Positions 54,860-64,000 are shown, numbered from the stretch's first letter. The stretch is 64,000 nt of DNA from SZUA-320 sp963707875 (GCA_963707875.1 CAVPRU010000002.1:372001-436000); one strand, 5' to 3'. Translations and numbers: made by a program. The notes: generated from the letters alone by a model not told the origin.

Positions 54860-55098
54860 GATCAGGGCTTCTCGATCGGCGACACCCGCGTCGGATGGAG
54901 GACTCTCGGCGAGATTCGAAGCCCAGCGGGTCGAGCCTGGCCGGATTCCCGAGTCCACCGGTCGCCTTGGCGATTGGATGTCCGGTCGTGAGGGCGATAC
55001 CTTGGGTGCACCGTGTGCCAGGCGAACCACCCCCGACGCTGTGGCCACGGTACACCCCTCGGTTCCCGCTCCTTCCACGGCGCCTTACGGAGGTCAGC

Positions 55099-56256
55099 AT
55101 GTCCAATCCCACCAGGCGCCCAGTCTGGTTCCTGCTCGGATTCCTCCTGACGGCCCTCGCCTGCGGATCTGACTCCTTGACCGGAACGGCGGCTGAAGGC
55201 TGTGGCCCTCCGCCATGGTTCACGGTGCTGCCGGTGGCCTTCACCGACATTGACGCGATTGCCCCGATTGGCGGACTCGGTGCCCCCGGGCATACCCTTC
55301 CCACCGCCCACACCGGTTTCCTTCTGAGTCGGGAAGGGGCCCCGGTCTCTGCTCCGGGTCCGATGCAGATCACGGGCCTCCGGCGGACCACCTACGTGGT
55401 GTCACCGAACCGGCAGGGGGAGCAGGACTTCACGGCCGAATTCCAGGTGTGCCGGGAGGTGTCAGGCTGGTTCGGCCACCTGACGAGCCTCGCTTCTCCA
55501 CTGGGCAATCCACCGGGTGGGTGGAGCAACTGTCAGCAGTACAGCACGGCCACCGAGACGGTTGAGACCTGCAGCGCCACCCTGTCGAACGTGACCATGA
55601 CAGCGGGCCAGCCACTCGGCACGGGCGGGTTGTCGATTGCCCAAGGGTTGATGGGACTTGATATTGGCCTGCTGGATTCGCGGGTCAACAACTTCTACGT
55701 GGCTCGCTGGCGACATCCCTCCCCTTCCATCCATTCGACTTGTCCATGGGACAAGTTCTCCGCCGGCCTGACGGCACAGCTCTACTCCAAGTTGGTTGAC
55801 AAGGGGCGCCCTGGTATGGTGGCGGGGGGGGAGCCGCAATGCGGGACGATGGAGGTCGATGTCGCGGGCACCGCCAAGGGAATCTGGGCCGAACCGTCCG
55901 AGACCCAGCCGGTCGCCGGGAATGAGACCCGCTATATCACCTTGGCGAACTATCCCTTCCGGCCCCAGGACTACCTGGCCCTGAGCCTGGGCCCCGCCTC
56001 CCTCGGTGGCCGGGTCGCTGTGGTCGCCCGCCAGGCCAGCGGCCGGGTAAACCGGGCCTTTGAGCAGGTGACCAGCGATGGCCTCATCTACTGCTACGGT
56101 CCCGATGCCCAGCTCCAGAGCGCCAGCTGGCTGCTGTCGCTTACCGGAGCGAGTGCCCTTACGGTGCGTCAAGTGGTCCATGCAGCCGGGGCCAGTCCCT
56201 GCCTGGGGGACCCGGCGACCTGGTCCATCGCGGGAGGGTTGGCGATGGTTCGCTAG
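55099..56256 (+). CDS. large lipoprotein downstream of the cytochrome set
   Basis: A 385-residue protein. GGAGG precedes ATG 55099. MSNPTRRPVWFLLGFLLTALACG is a lipobox signal. It has many Ser/Thr/Gly-rich strands and eight Cys (CGPPPWF, CREVSGWF, CQQY, CSATL, CPWDKF, CGTMEVD, CYGPDAQ, CLGD), probably disulfides. No heme motif is present. It could be a surface protein associated with the conduit or an independent gene; 240 bp separates it from the barrel gene. Confidence 0.65.
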   Translation: MSNPTRRPVWFLLGFLLTALACGSDSLTGTAAEGCGPPPWFTVLPVAFTDIDAIAPIGGLGAPGHTLPTAHTGFLLSREGAPVSAPGPMQITGLRRTTYVVSPNRQGEQDFTAEFQVCREVSGWFGHLTSLASPLGNPPGGWSNCQQYSTATETVETCSATLSNVTMTAGQPLGTGGLSIAQGLMGLDIGLLDSRVNNFYVARWRHPSPSIHSTCPWDKFSAGLTAQLYSKLVDKGRPGMVAGGEPQCGTMEVDVAGTAKGIWAEPSETQPVAGNETRYITLANYPFRPQDYLALSLGPASLGGRVAVVARQASGRVNRAFEQVTSDGLIYCYGPDAQLQSASWLLSLTGASALTVRQVVHAAGASPCLGDPATWSIAGGLAMVR

Positions 56257-56321
56257 CCTGTTCTCCCCCTGCTCCTCACCGGCGGCCTCACCGGCGCGCC
56301 CCCGCCTGGCCAGAGCCCCGG

Positions 56322-57689
56322 TCAGCGCACGTAGACCGTCTTGGCGTTCTGGAACTCCAGCAGACCGTGGCGCGCCAGTTCCCGCCCGAACCCGCTCTCC
56401 TTGATCCCGCCGAAGGGCAGCCTCGGGTCTGACCGGACGAAGGCGTTGACGAAACAGGCTCCCGCTTCGAGCTCGTCTGCGGCCAGCCGCTCGCCCCGGG
56501 CCACGTCGGCGGTGAACACCGCCGCCCCCAGTCCGAACACCGTGTCGTTGGCCACCTTGAGGGCGGCCTTGGCATCCTTCACCGGAATGATGGAGGCCAC
56601 CGGGCCGAACAGCTCTTCACTGTACGCCGCCATCCCCTTCTTCACATCGGTGAGCACGGTCGGCGGATAGAAGAAGCCCGGGCCCGGGGGCACCGTGCCG
56701 CCGAGCAGGACTCGGGCCCCCTTGGCGACCGAGCGCTGGACCTGATCGTGGAGTCCGTCCCGGAGATCGGCCCGGGCCTGGGGCCCGAGCTCAACGCCGG
56801 GGGTGAGCGGGTCACCCATCTTCACCCGTCGCATCCGCTCCACCAGCCGGCGCTCGAACTCCACCCGGAGTGGCTCCACCACCAGGAATCGCTTGGCCGC
56901 GATGCAGCTCTGCCCCGAGTTGAGCAGCCGACTGGTGGCACACGCTTCGACGGCCAGGTCGAGGTCGGCATCCTCCAGAATCAGGTAGGGATCGCTGCCG
57001 CCCAGTTCCAGGACACACTTCTTGAGGCGGGCGCCGGCCTCCTTGGCGACCGCCTTGCCCGCCGCGGTACTGCCGGTGAGGGTGACGGCCGCGACGTGGC
57101 GATGCCGGATGACCGTCTTGGTCTGGGCCACCGAGATCATGAGGGTCCGAAAGAGCGCCGCGGGAATCCCGGCGTCCCGGAACACCTTCTCGATGGCCAG
57201 GGCACACCCGGGCACGTTCGGCGCGTGCTTGAGGAGCGCGCCGTTGCCACCCATCAGGGCGGGCGCCGCAAAGCGAAAGACCTGCCACAGGGGAAAGTTC
57301 CAGGGCATGATGGCCAGGATCAGGCCGAGCGGCCGGTAGGCGACATAGCTCCGGGTCGCATCGGTGGCGACCATTTCGGGCGCGAGAAACCCCTCCGCGT
57401 GGTCGGCGTAGTACTCGCAGACCCAGGCACACTTTTCCACCTCACCCCGTCCCTGCACCAGGGGCTTCCCCATCTCCCGTGCCATCAGCTCGGCCAGCGG
57501 TTCGGCCCGCTCCCGGAGAATCCGGGCCGCGGACCGCAGCAGGACGGCCCGGGCCGCGACCGGCACCTTCCGCCAGTGCAGGTAGGCCTTGTGGGCGTCG
57601 GTGATGGCCGCCCGCATCGCCTTGGTGGAAAGCTCTTCGTAGGCGGCGATCGTCTGCCCGGTAGCGGGGTTGATAGCGAGGTGACTCAT
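56322..57689 (-). CDS. NAD(P)-dependent succinate-semialdehyde/aldehyde dehydrogenase
   Basis: A 455-residue ALDH. E228 (VLELGGSDP) and C262 (NSGQSCIAAKR) are the catalytic base and nucleophile, with TLTGSTAAGKAVA as the cofactor-binding segment. The SSADH-type opening (MSHLAINPATGQTIAAYEEL) and short length match the GabD / YneI group. It oxidises a semialdehyde to the carboxylate. It is the last gene of the operon and overlaps the C45-type gene by ATGA. Confidence 0.92.
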   Translation of the reverse strand: MSHLAINPATGQTIAAYEELSTKAMRAAITDAHKAYLHWRKVPVAARAVLLRSAARILRERAEPLAELMAREMGKPLVQGRGEVEKCAWVCEYYADHAEGFLAPEMVATDATRSYVAYRPLGLILAIMPWNFPLWQVFRFAAPALMGGNGALLKHAPNVPGCALAIEKVFRDAGIPAALFRTLMISVAQTKTVIRHRHVAAVTLTGSTAAGKAVAKEAGARLKKCVLELGGSDPYLILEDADLDLAVEACATSRLLNSGQSCIAAKRFLVVEPLRVEFERRLVERMRRVKMGDPLTPGVELGPQARADLRDGLHDQVQRSVAKGARVLLGGTVPPGPGFFYPPTVLTDVKKGMAAYSEELFGPVASIIPVKDAKAALKVANDTVFGLGAAVFTADVARGERLAADELEAGACFVNAFVRSDPRLPFGGIKESGFGRELARHGLLEFQNAKTVYVR

Positions 57690-58681
57690 GCCTGGGTCCT
57701 TTCAGGGGGGTGGCCGGCAAATGACAGGGTGACAGCCGACTCCTGGAATTGTGCGATGGACTGCCTGAGCGTGGCCCCGGTCCAGTGCAACGCCATGCTG
57801 GTGCTGCTGGGCTGGTACACCGCGGTGTACAGCGTTCCCCACCCGCGCCGAGCCCAGGCGACGTAGAGGGGGGGCTCCAGGAAGCGCTGAACGAACCGCT
57901 CCGGGTTCTCGGCCGGATCCTCCAGCCGGGCCCGGAGGTAGCGCTCCCGGTCCAGGCTGGCGGTGGCGTGGGCGAAGGCCTCCCACTCCACGGCGCGCTG
58001 GTGGTTGGTCGCGAGGGTGCGCCGGGTGACGGTCGGCGGCCGGTCAGGCGCGACGAACACGGTGCTGTGCTGACCGCGGGCATCGAGCAGCGTGACGTTG
58101 TACGACATGTGGCTCGGGATCCGGATCAGCGCCGCGGTCCCCTCCTCCACGGTGCGGCAGGTTTCCAGCACATAGCGGAGGATCAGCGGCATCCCGAACC
58201 CCTCACCCACCACCGGCCGGCCGCCGAAGGCCAGGGACACCGCCAAGCCGTCCTGGTTGATGCCGTCCAGCACGCCCCAGAGCGAGTCCAACATCGCGAT
58301 CACCCGCTGGCCGGTCCAGGCCGTCGCGAGCAGGATGCCGTCCCAAAGCGCGGGGTGGTAGTCGTAGTTGCGGACCAGGAGCGGGACCGCGCCGCTCCAG
58401 ACCGCCTGGGAACAACCGGTCAGGTAGGGGGTCGGCCGCCAGAGGGCCAGCAGCCGGGCGGCGAAGTCTCCTCCGCCCGCGAGATCCACCAGGTGCTCAT
58501 AGACCGGGACCAGCTCCGGCATGTGGGTCCGCAGTGCGCGGGACGCGGTGAGGTAGGAGGGCCGTGCCGCATCCCCCTCCCGAAGGAACCAGCGGCGATA
58601 GGCCTCCTCCATGTGGTGGAAGATGCTCACCCACCGGGGCCCGGGCTCGAGTTCCTGGACCGCGTAGAGGGTCCGTTCCAT
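57686..58681 (-). CDS. C45-type autoproteolytic acyltransferase/hydrolase-like
   Basis: A 331-residue protein. TGCSQAVW places Cys90 after a linker, as the N-terminal nucleophile revealed by autocleavage in the acyl-CoA:6-APA acyltransferase (IAT, C45) and choloylglycine-like NTN hydrolases. LVRNYDYHP (R104, N105, D107) and SYNVTLLDA are the usual oxyanion and Asn/Arg residues. It would hydrolyse or transfer an acyl amide. The gene is coupled to the dehydrogenase downstream and 10 bp from the ATP-grasp gene. Confidence 0.75.
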   Translation of the reverse strand: MERTLYAVQELEPGPRWVSIFHHMEEAYRRWFLREGDAARPSYLTASRALRTHMPELVPVYEHLVDLAGGGDFAARLLALWRPTPYLTGCSQAVWSGAVPLLVRNYDYHPALWDGILLATAWTGQRVIAMLDSLWGVLDGINQDGLAVSLAFGGRPVVGEGFGMPLILRYVLETCRTVEEGTAALIRIPSHMSYNVTLLDARGQHSTVFVAPDRPPTVTRRTLATNHQRAVEWEAFAHATASLDRERYLRARLEDPAENPERFVQRFLEPPLYVAWARRGWGTLYTAVYQPSSTSMALHWTGATLRQSIAQFQESAVTLSFAGHPPERTQA

Positions 58682-58691
58682 CCGGGGTCGC

Positions 58692-60155
58692 CTAGAGAAT
58701 CTTGAAGTTGCCGACTTCGGCGACCGTGGCCGCTACCGGCGCCAGGCCCGCCGAGACCGGCGCGCTGCCGTACTGGCCGTGGATCGCCTGGATCCAGGCG
58801 TGGGCCCGGTCATTGAGCTGGTGATCCGCCGTCATGAGCCGCCCCGGCGTCAGCAGGATACCCAGGTCAGCCCCCTCATAGAGAAAGTCGCCGGCATTGG
58901 TGATCCGGAGAAAGAACCCCTCCATCTCGGATTCCACCGTGCGCCGGTGGGTCTGGAGCCTCACGTAGGAGGGCGGACCGTCGTCCCCGAGCCGCCAGAC
59001 CCCGGAGCGGGGTGCCCCCACGACGTGGCCGGTGGTGTCGGCGGTGTGCTTCATCACCAGCTGGCCCCACGGATCGATGTTGGCGGGATCGGCCCATCGG
59101 GCATTGAGCCCGTCGACGTCGAGCTCGAAGTCCACGTTGGCGTATTCCAGCAGGTGGAACAGAAAGAGCGGGGCGTCGGCGTGGGCAAAGGCGGCGAGGT
59201 TGGTCATCGCGCTGGCGCCGGTAATCCGGGGATTGATCTCGCCGAGGTAGAGCTCGTTGCTGTCCTGGTCGTGCAGGAAGTCCAGCTCGAAGTAGCCCCG
59301 GTATCCCATCTTCCGCAGTTCTTCGCCGAAGGCGATGGTGGCTTCGCGGGCCAGGACCCGGACCTCGCGCGGGAAGGCGTCGGCATTGACCTCGTTGCCA
59401 CACCAGCCTCCGCGGTAGGGGGTCAGTTCCTTGAAGCCGATCAGTTCGGTCATCAGCGGACCGACGATGGTGCCGTGCCGGGTAACGCAGGCCTCCAGGG
59501 CGGACCCTCGGACCCGAACCCGCTTCATCACCTTGACCTCGGGTTCGGCGATGATCTCCTCGGCGTGCTTCTTCCAGTCGGCTTCCGACGCGATGAAGAA
59601 GGTGGTGTGGCCGGAGTCTCCAAAGGCGGTCTGCACCACCAGGTCGGTGCCGAGCGGCTCCGCCACCTTGAGCAACTCGTTCCAGGAGCCGATCGGGGCC
59701 AGCACGTGGGGGACCGACTTGACCCCTGCCCGATCGGCAATCCGGGTGGCTTCGACCTTGTTGTCCACCTTGCGACGCAGGCTGGCGGGCGGGAAGCAGA
59801 CCTCCAGCCCCAGTTCCCGGCAGAGGGCTTCGGTCTCCTCATCGAAGAACAGGAAGACGGCCTTGCCCCCCGGGCCCCGGGCCCGGATGTAGTCCACCAC
59901 TTCCTTGTGACTCAACAGGTAGTTGTTGATGTCTTCGATGGACGTAAACGGGCGGTGCGGCATCTCCCGGGGGACGAAGACATGCGGATGATGCCCGTCG
60001 AAGCAGTCGATGTAGTTGATGAAATGGAAGTTGCGCACCCATTCATCCAGGCCCAGCAGGTTGAACGGTGTGGCACTGACGAAATAGATCGGCTCCTCGT
60101 TCCGGTGGAAATACCGCCGGATATCCGAGACGCCGTGCAGCATCGGACGCATCAT
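58692..60155 (-). CDS. ATP-grasp ligase (biotin-carboxylase-like)
   Basis: A 487-residue protein. The ATP-grasp core has KVEATRIADRAGV, DLVVQTAFGDSGHTTFFIAS (glycine-rich loop) and the metal-binding YRGYFELDFLHDQDSNELYL...EINPRITGAS. Such enzymes form amide bonds between a carboxylate and an amine with ATP. Its stop lies 10 bp before the C45 gene and its start overlaps the decarboxylase stop (ATGA). The substrate is unknown, but an amine made by the neighbouring decarboxylase is a reasonable guess. Confidence 0.85.
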   Translation of the reverse strand: MMRPMLHGVSDIRRYFHRNEEPIYFVSATPFNLLGLDEWVRNFHFINYIDCFDGHHPHVFVPREMPHRPFTSIEDINNYLLSHKEVVDYIRARGPGGKAVFLFFDEETEALCRELGLEVCFPPASLRRKVDNKVEATRIADRAGVKSVPHVLAPIGSWNELLKVAEPLGTDLVVQTAFGDSGHTTFFIASEADWKKHAEEIIAEPEVKVMKRVRVRGSALEACVTRHGTIVGPLMTELIGFKELTPYRGGWCGNEVNADAFPREVRVLAREATIAFGEELRKMGYRGYFELDFLHDQDSNELYLGEINPRITGASAMTNLAAFAHADAPLFLFHLLEYANVDFELDVDGLNARWADPANIDPWGQLVMKHTADTTGHVVGAPRSGVWRLGDDGPPSYVRLQTHRRTVESEMEGFFLRITNAGDFLYEGADLGILLTPGRLMTADHQLNDRAHAWIQAIHGQYGSAPVSAGLAPVAATVAEVGNFKIL

Positions 60156-62962
60156 GCTCCCACTCCTTCTGCCACCACGGCTTCGGTCCGCCGCCCCGCC
60201 AGCCGCGCCGTCAGCGCGGCATCGGTGAAGACCCGGAGTCCGAAGTCAGGTTCGTAGCCATGGATCTCCGTCACGTCGAGCGCGAGGAGGTAGTCGAGAA
60301 TTTCGGCCGTGACGATCTGGCCGGGCACCAGCACCGGAAAGCCCGGCGGGTACGGCGTGACGAACCGGGCACAGACCACGGTCCGGCCGGACGCCACCGT
60401 CCGGGAGAGAGTGCCATCGAGCTTCAGGTACTCACACGCCTCGTCCTGGTACGCCAGATAGAAGGCCGCCCGCATGTCGCCTTCCGGCGTGGTGCTGTCC
60501 GGCGTCTCGAGAAACGCGGGATGAAACCGGCTGAAGTCGGGCAGCGGGGGAAGCTCCTCGACCAGGGTCCGGACCCGGGCCTCGTGGCTCCGGCGCTCGA
60601 TGGCGCTGGCGTGTCCCAGTCGATCGTCCAGCTCCTGGGCGATCTTGGTCAGCACCGTGACCAGGTGGGCCACCGTGCCGCGCGACATCCCGATGTGGAC
60701 CATGAACAGCACGGTGTTCCGGGAAGTCTTGTTGATCTGAATGTCGTACTGGTCCATCAGCAGCTTCTTGAACTGGTCCCCGTCGAGCCCGGTCCGGCCG
60801 ATATCGACCGTGACCCGGGTCGGGTCGAGGACGAACTCGTCGCCCCGCCAGGCCGGCTCGAGTGGGCGCCAGCCATCCTGCTCGTCGTAGTAGACATCGA
60901 GGCCGGAGGGCCGATAGGCCGCGGGGATCATCTCCTCGGGACCGAGCACCCGGAAGTAGCGGGTGAGGGTCGCATCAGACCGGATCCGCTCCCGGAGCGA
61001 CATCGCGAGCTGAACGCTTCGCCGGACCATCTCGTATCCCTCCAGCTCCACCTGCCGGCGGCCCGCGTCGAGCGAGGCGAGGATCTGGTAGTTGGGGGAG
61101 GTCGAGGTGTGCGTCAGGTAGGCCTCGTCGAACACCGCCCGGACCTTGTGTTCGAATTCCTGATCCGCCACGTGGATCATCGATCCCTGCCGGAGCGAGG
61201 TCAGGGTCTTGTGGGTGGATTGGGTGGCGTACACCCTGACCTGCGCCTGATCGGGATCGGGCAGCAGCCGCCGATCCAGGGCCTGGTCAGGGTGACCCGC
61301 GGCATCAGATGCGGCGCGCCAGGCCGCGTACTCGGCCCGGTATTCCGGCGAGGCCAGCCTGGCCTGGAGCCGGTTGGCGGCGTCCATCGCGGTGCGGAGC
61401 CGGAGGGTCGGGACGAACCGGCCGTAGGCAAACCACGCTTCATCCCAGAGAAAGACCATGTCCGGCTTGATGGCCAGGACTTCCTCCATCACCCGGAGCG
61501 GGTCGTAGGTCAGGCCGTCGAAGGTGATGTTGGTGAGCAGCAGGAGCTTGACCCGATCGAGCTTGCCGGCCGCCTTGAGACGCAGTAGCTGCTGTTTGAT
61601 CTCCCGGAGCGGGACCGCCCCGTACATCGAATAGTCGGAGAGCGGGTAGGCGCTCAAATAGACCGGATGGGCCCCGGCCAGAATGACGGCGTACGGGTGG
61701 GACTTGTGGCAGTCGTGGGACAGGAGGATGATGTCCCCCGGCTGCATCAGGGCCTGCATCACGATCTTGTTGGCGGTCGAGGTCCCGTTGGTCACGAAAT
61801 AGGTGCGGCGAGCCCCGAACGCCCGCGCCGCCAGCTCCTGGGCCCGCTTGATGGTGCCGACCGGCTGGAGCAGCGAATCCAGCCCCCCGGTGGTCGCCGA
61901 GGTTTCCGCCTGGAGGACCTTCGGGCCGTAGAATTCCAGCAGATCGGACATCCAGACCGAGCGGGCGATCGACTTGCCCCGGGAGATCGGCAGCGCGTGG
62001 AACACCCCGGTCGGCTTGAGGCTGTAGGCCCGGAGCGCCGAGAAGAACGGGGTCTCGTACCGCTCGTGGACCCCCTTCAGAAGGCTCAGATGGAGATCCT
62101 GGTAGTCCTCGGCGTGGTAGAAGACCCGACGGAACTGGCTGCTCCTGGTCCCCACCACATCCTCGATCGGGGCATCGGACACCAGGTAGAGGTCGAGTTC
62201 GGGACGGAGCAACTGAAGGGCTCGGCCCAGGGCGAGGGTCCGATCGCCGGGCATCCGGGCGGCCAGGTCGGCCCGGTCGAGCCCCAGGTTGGGATAGAGT
62301 TCGGCCAGCGCCCGCCCGGCCTTCTCATCGGCAAAGGGAAACGAGTAGCGACAGACCACCGACTGAATCGCGGGGTTCACCAGCACCGCGAGCATCGCCG
62401 CCTCGAAGCTGGTCACCACGATCGTCTCGTAGATGAAGACATCCTCCGGGCGCCGCAGCTGGCGAAGCCGGGTCTGCAGCTCGAGTTCCTGCCGGGGTCC
62501 GATGTCATCCACCACCAGGGTCACGAAATAGGGCCGCTTTTCGAGGCCGATCTTCCGGTACACGTCTTCGGTGAACTCATCGAGGTCGAGGAGATCGGCG
62601 TAGCCCTGGATCTTGAGGTCGAGCAGATCGAGCCGGCGAAACGAACCGGTGGTGAGCAACCGGACCAGGCGGATGGTCGTCCGGGCCAGCACGTCCCACT
62701 GCTGCCGCTGGTGGAAGGCCTCGAGCCGCTGGAAGGCACGCCAGCCGGGGAAGGCAAAGAAGGGCTCCAGGGGGCCGAGGGCGTCCAGCGCCTGGCGGCA
62801 CGCGAGGGCGAGTCGTTCGGCGTCACTGGCCTGCGCGACGCCGCGGTGGAGCCGGCGGGCCACGTCGCGCAACCGGTTCCAGCTGTCGGTGCGGACGCGC
62901 CAGAGGTTGTAGAGCGGCTCGTCCAGCGCCGGTCGGGGGACGGGTGAGTGGTCGGGACTCAA
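60152..62962 (-). CDS. PLP-dependent Orn/Lys/Arg decarboxylase-family protein with large N-terminal extension
   Basis: A 936-residue protein; TTG 62962 sits 6 nt after GAGAGGAG. The PLP core has GTSTANKIVMQALM, LLSHDCHKSHPYA, LLLLTNITFDG, FLWDEAWFAYG and STHKTLTSLRQGS with the Schiff-base Lys585, as in fold-I Orn/Lys/Arg decarboxylases. A response-regulator-like wing domain and about 350 extra residues precede it. It produces an amine from a basic amino acid. Coupling to an ATP-grasp ligase points to conversion of that amine into an amide. Confidence 0.85.
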   Translation of the reverse strand: MSPDHSPVPRPALDEPLYNLWRVRTDSWNRLRDVARRLHRGVAQASDAERLALACRQALDALGPLEPFFAFPGWRAFQRLEAFHQRQQWDVLARTTIRLVRLLTTGSFRRLDLLDLKIQGYADLLDLDEFTEDVYRKIGLEKRPYFVTLVVDDIGPRQELELQTRLRQLRRPEDVFIYETIVVTSFEAAMLAVLVNPAIQSVVCRYSFPFADEKAGRALAELYPNLGLDRADLAARMPGDRTLALGRALQLLRPELDLYLVSDAPIEDVVGTRSSQFRRVFYHAEDYQDLHLSLLKGVHERYETPFFSALRAYSLKPTGVFHALPISRGKSIARSVWMSDLLEFYGPKVLQAETSATTGGLDSLLQPVGTIKRAQELAARAFGARRTYFVTNGTSTANKIVMQALMQPGDIILLSHDCHKSHPYAVILAGAHPVYLSAYPLSDYSMYGAVPLREIKQQLLRLKAAGKLDRVKLLLLTNITFDGLTYDPLRVMEEVLAIKPDMVFLWDEAWFAYGRFVPTLRLRTAMDAANRLQARLASPEYRAEYAAWRAASDAAGHPDQALDRRLLPDPDQAQVRVYATQSTHKTLTSLRQGSMIHVADQEFEHKVRAVFDEAYLTHTSTSPNYQILASLDAGRRQVELEGYEMVRRSVQLAMSLRERIRSDATLTRYFRVLGPEEMIPAAYRPSGLDVYYDEQDGWRPLEPAWRGDEFVLDPTRVTVDIGRTGLDGDQFKKLLMDQYDIQINKTSRNTVLFMVHIGMSRGTVAHLVTVLTKIAQELDDRLGHASAIERRSHEARVRTLVEELPPLPDFSRFHPAFLETPDSTTPEGDMRAAFYLAYQDEACEYLKLDGTLSRTVASGRTVVCARFVTPYPPGFPVLVPGQIVTAEILDYLLALDVTEIHGYEPDFGLRVFTDAALTARLAGRRTEAVVAEGVGA

Positions 62963-62978
62963 GATTGCTCCTCTCTCA

Positions 62979-63908
62979 TCAGGGCTCCCCCGTTCCATCC
63001 TCGGTGCCACGGACGAGGTCACTCGGCACCTCCAGCCGAGGTTCGCGAATCCCGGCCCGGGACCCCCGCTCGGGTCGTGCCAGGGGGCCAAGGGTCTCGA
63101 GGTACTCCCGGGTCCCGCCGGTGTAGATCGGGAACCGGACCGGGCTGTCGCGGAAGCTCTTGAGTGGCTGACCCAGTCCCCGGAGGCCGACTTCCCGGCT
63201 CCGCCGGACCCGGTCGAGATCCAGTTCGATCGGAATCAGCTCCTCCGATGTCCCGGCCTGGTACAGGACGTCCCCGGCGGGTCCCACGACGACCGAGCGA
63301 CCGTTCCCCACGTCACCCACCCCGTTGATGTCCACCATGAACACCTGGTTGGTGGCGGCGGTCGCGCGGGCGATGGCCAGTTCCACGTCGCGGTCGATGG
63401 TGGTGGTCATCGTCGGGTGGATGATGACCTCCGCCCCGAGGGCCACCAACTGCCGCGACGTTTCGGGGAACCACATGTCGTAGCAGATCGAGACTCCGAA
63501 GCGCCCCACCTCCGGCACATCGAAGACGATGAATTCCACTCCCGGGGTCACTCCTGCCTCGTAGGGCAGGAAGGGAAACAGCTTTCGATGCCGCGCCATC
63601 ACCCGGCCATCGGCATCGATCACCGATGCGGTGTTGTACACCTTCCCGTCGTCCAGTTCGAAGTGCGAGCCGGTAATGAGCCAGACCTTGTGCCGGGCGG
63701 CCAGTTCCTGGAACGCCCGCTCGGTCGGGCCCGGCATCGGTTCGGCTTTCGCCGGCGATGGTCCGCAGGCCGCGAGCTCGCTGAAGACGACCATCTGCAC
63801 CCAGGGGAAGACGCCCATCAGGTAGTCGAGGCGCTCCCGCATCCGGGGGAGATTGTTCCCATGGCCCGACAGTTGGAGCTGGAGGCCGGCGATGGCAAAC
63901 GGCTGCAT
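62979..63908 (-). CDS. carbon-nitrogen hydrolase (nitrilase superfamily)
   Basis: A 309-residue protein with the catalytic triad E44 (FSELAACG), K109 (RHRKLFPF) and C142 (SICYDMWFPE). It resembles N-carbamoylputrescine amidase and related omega-amidases. The basic C-terminal tail is longer than usual. It cleaves a C-N bond of an amide or carbamoyl group. It lies 16 bp upstream of the decarboxylase start, within the same operon. Confidence 0.88.
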   Translation of the reverse strand: MQPFAIAGLQLQLSGHGNNLPRMRERLDYLMGVFPWVQMVVFSELAACGPSPAKAEPMPGPTERAFQELAARHKVWLITGSHFELDDGKVYNTASVIDADGRVMARHRKLFPFLPYEAGVTPGVEFIVFDVPEVGRFGVSICYDMWFPETSRQLVALGAEVIIHPTMTTTIDRDVELAIARATAATNQVFMVDINGVGDVGNGRSVVVGPAGDVLYQAGTSEELIPIELDLDRVRRSREVGLRGLGQPLKSFRDSPVRFPIYTGGTREYLETLGPLARPERGSRAGIREPRLEVPSDLVRGTEDGTGEP

Positions 63909-63926
63909 TCGGTGTCCGGGGTTCGG

Positions 63927-64000
63927 TTAGTGGTGCGCCGGGGTGGCCTGGGCCGCCTCGTGGCGACTCCAGGCCGCGAGGACCTCTTCCTCGAGGATGT
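63927..64000 (-). CDS. C-terminus of an upstream gene (5' outside window)
   Basis: The minus-strand frame from the window edge reads ILEEEVLAAWSRHEAAQATP-AHH and then stops (TAA at 63927). Only 24 residues are visible, so the function cannot be given. It precedes the nitrilase gene by 18 bp and is probably the operon's preceding gene. Confidence 0.55.
   Translation of the reverse strand, partial: ILEEEVLAAWSRHEAAQATPAHH

Overview
The window is high-GC DNA with densely packed, often overlapping operons. It carries TonB-dependent receptors, FecR/ECF regulation, many lipobox lipoproteins, very large multiheme cytochromes and Uma2-type proteins. This fits a Gram-negative environmental bacterium, most like Gemmatimonadota; that placement is inference from gene content, because there is no rRNA or other phylogenetic marker here. 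I recognised no rRNA, tRNA or CRISPR array.

Region 1 (1-8.6 kb) holds metabolic and transport genes: the end of a TonB-dependent receptor, a cyclopropane-synthase-like methyltransferase, a DUF4212/sodium:solute symporter pair, VapBC and Fic modules each with a palindromic operator, an amidohydrolase and a TSUP-family permease. Region 2 (8.6-34.4 kb) is an accessory and defence island. It contains a tyrosine-recombinase remnant, an IS110 remnant and an AlbA_2-type ATP-binding protein. Next come a DUF499 ATPase / small protein / DUF1156 adenine methylase (heavily frameshifted) / PLD-SNF2 helicase operon, then metK behind a SAM-riboswitch-like leader. A P-loop ATPase beside a nuclease-like gene, a DUF2779 operon, an XRE-ImmA pair with twin operators, and an AbiE-type toxin-antitoxin pair follow. 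A 217-bp structured element occurs at 22.0 and 29.7 kb, and a 465-bp segment at 31.2 and 33.7 kb.

Region 3 (34.4-46.1 kb) carries lipoproteins, an alpha/beta hydrolase, three full-length Uma2 genes with one conserved promoter block, and a divergent ECF sigma / FecR-TonB receptor locus. Two paralogous lipoproteins in this region share a 27-nt upstream motif. Region 4 (46.4-56.3 kb) is the most striking part: a co-directional set encoding a b-type-cytochrome-like membrane protein, a Fe-S/FAD oxidoreductase, a 22-CXXCH cytochrome, a 34-CXXCH cytochrome built from nine 73-residue units, and an outer-membrane beta-barrel. It reads as a trans-envelope electron conduit. Region 5 (56.3-64 kb, minus strand) is a tightly coupled operon of a nitrilase-family amidase, a large PLP decarboxylase, an ATP-grasp ligase, a C45-type acyltransferase/hydrolase and a semialdehyde dehydrogenase, probably for amine or amino-acid conversion.

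Several otherwise intact genes (symporter, amidohydrolase, permease, metK, a lipoprotein, DUF2779) are broken by single-base indels, mostly one extra G or C in a short run. This looks like consensus error rather than decay, but the methylase carries about ten such breaks while its long neighbours carry none.
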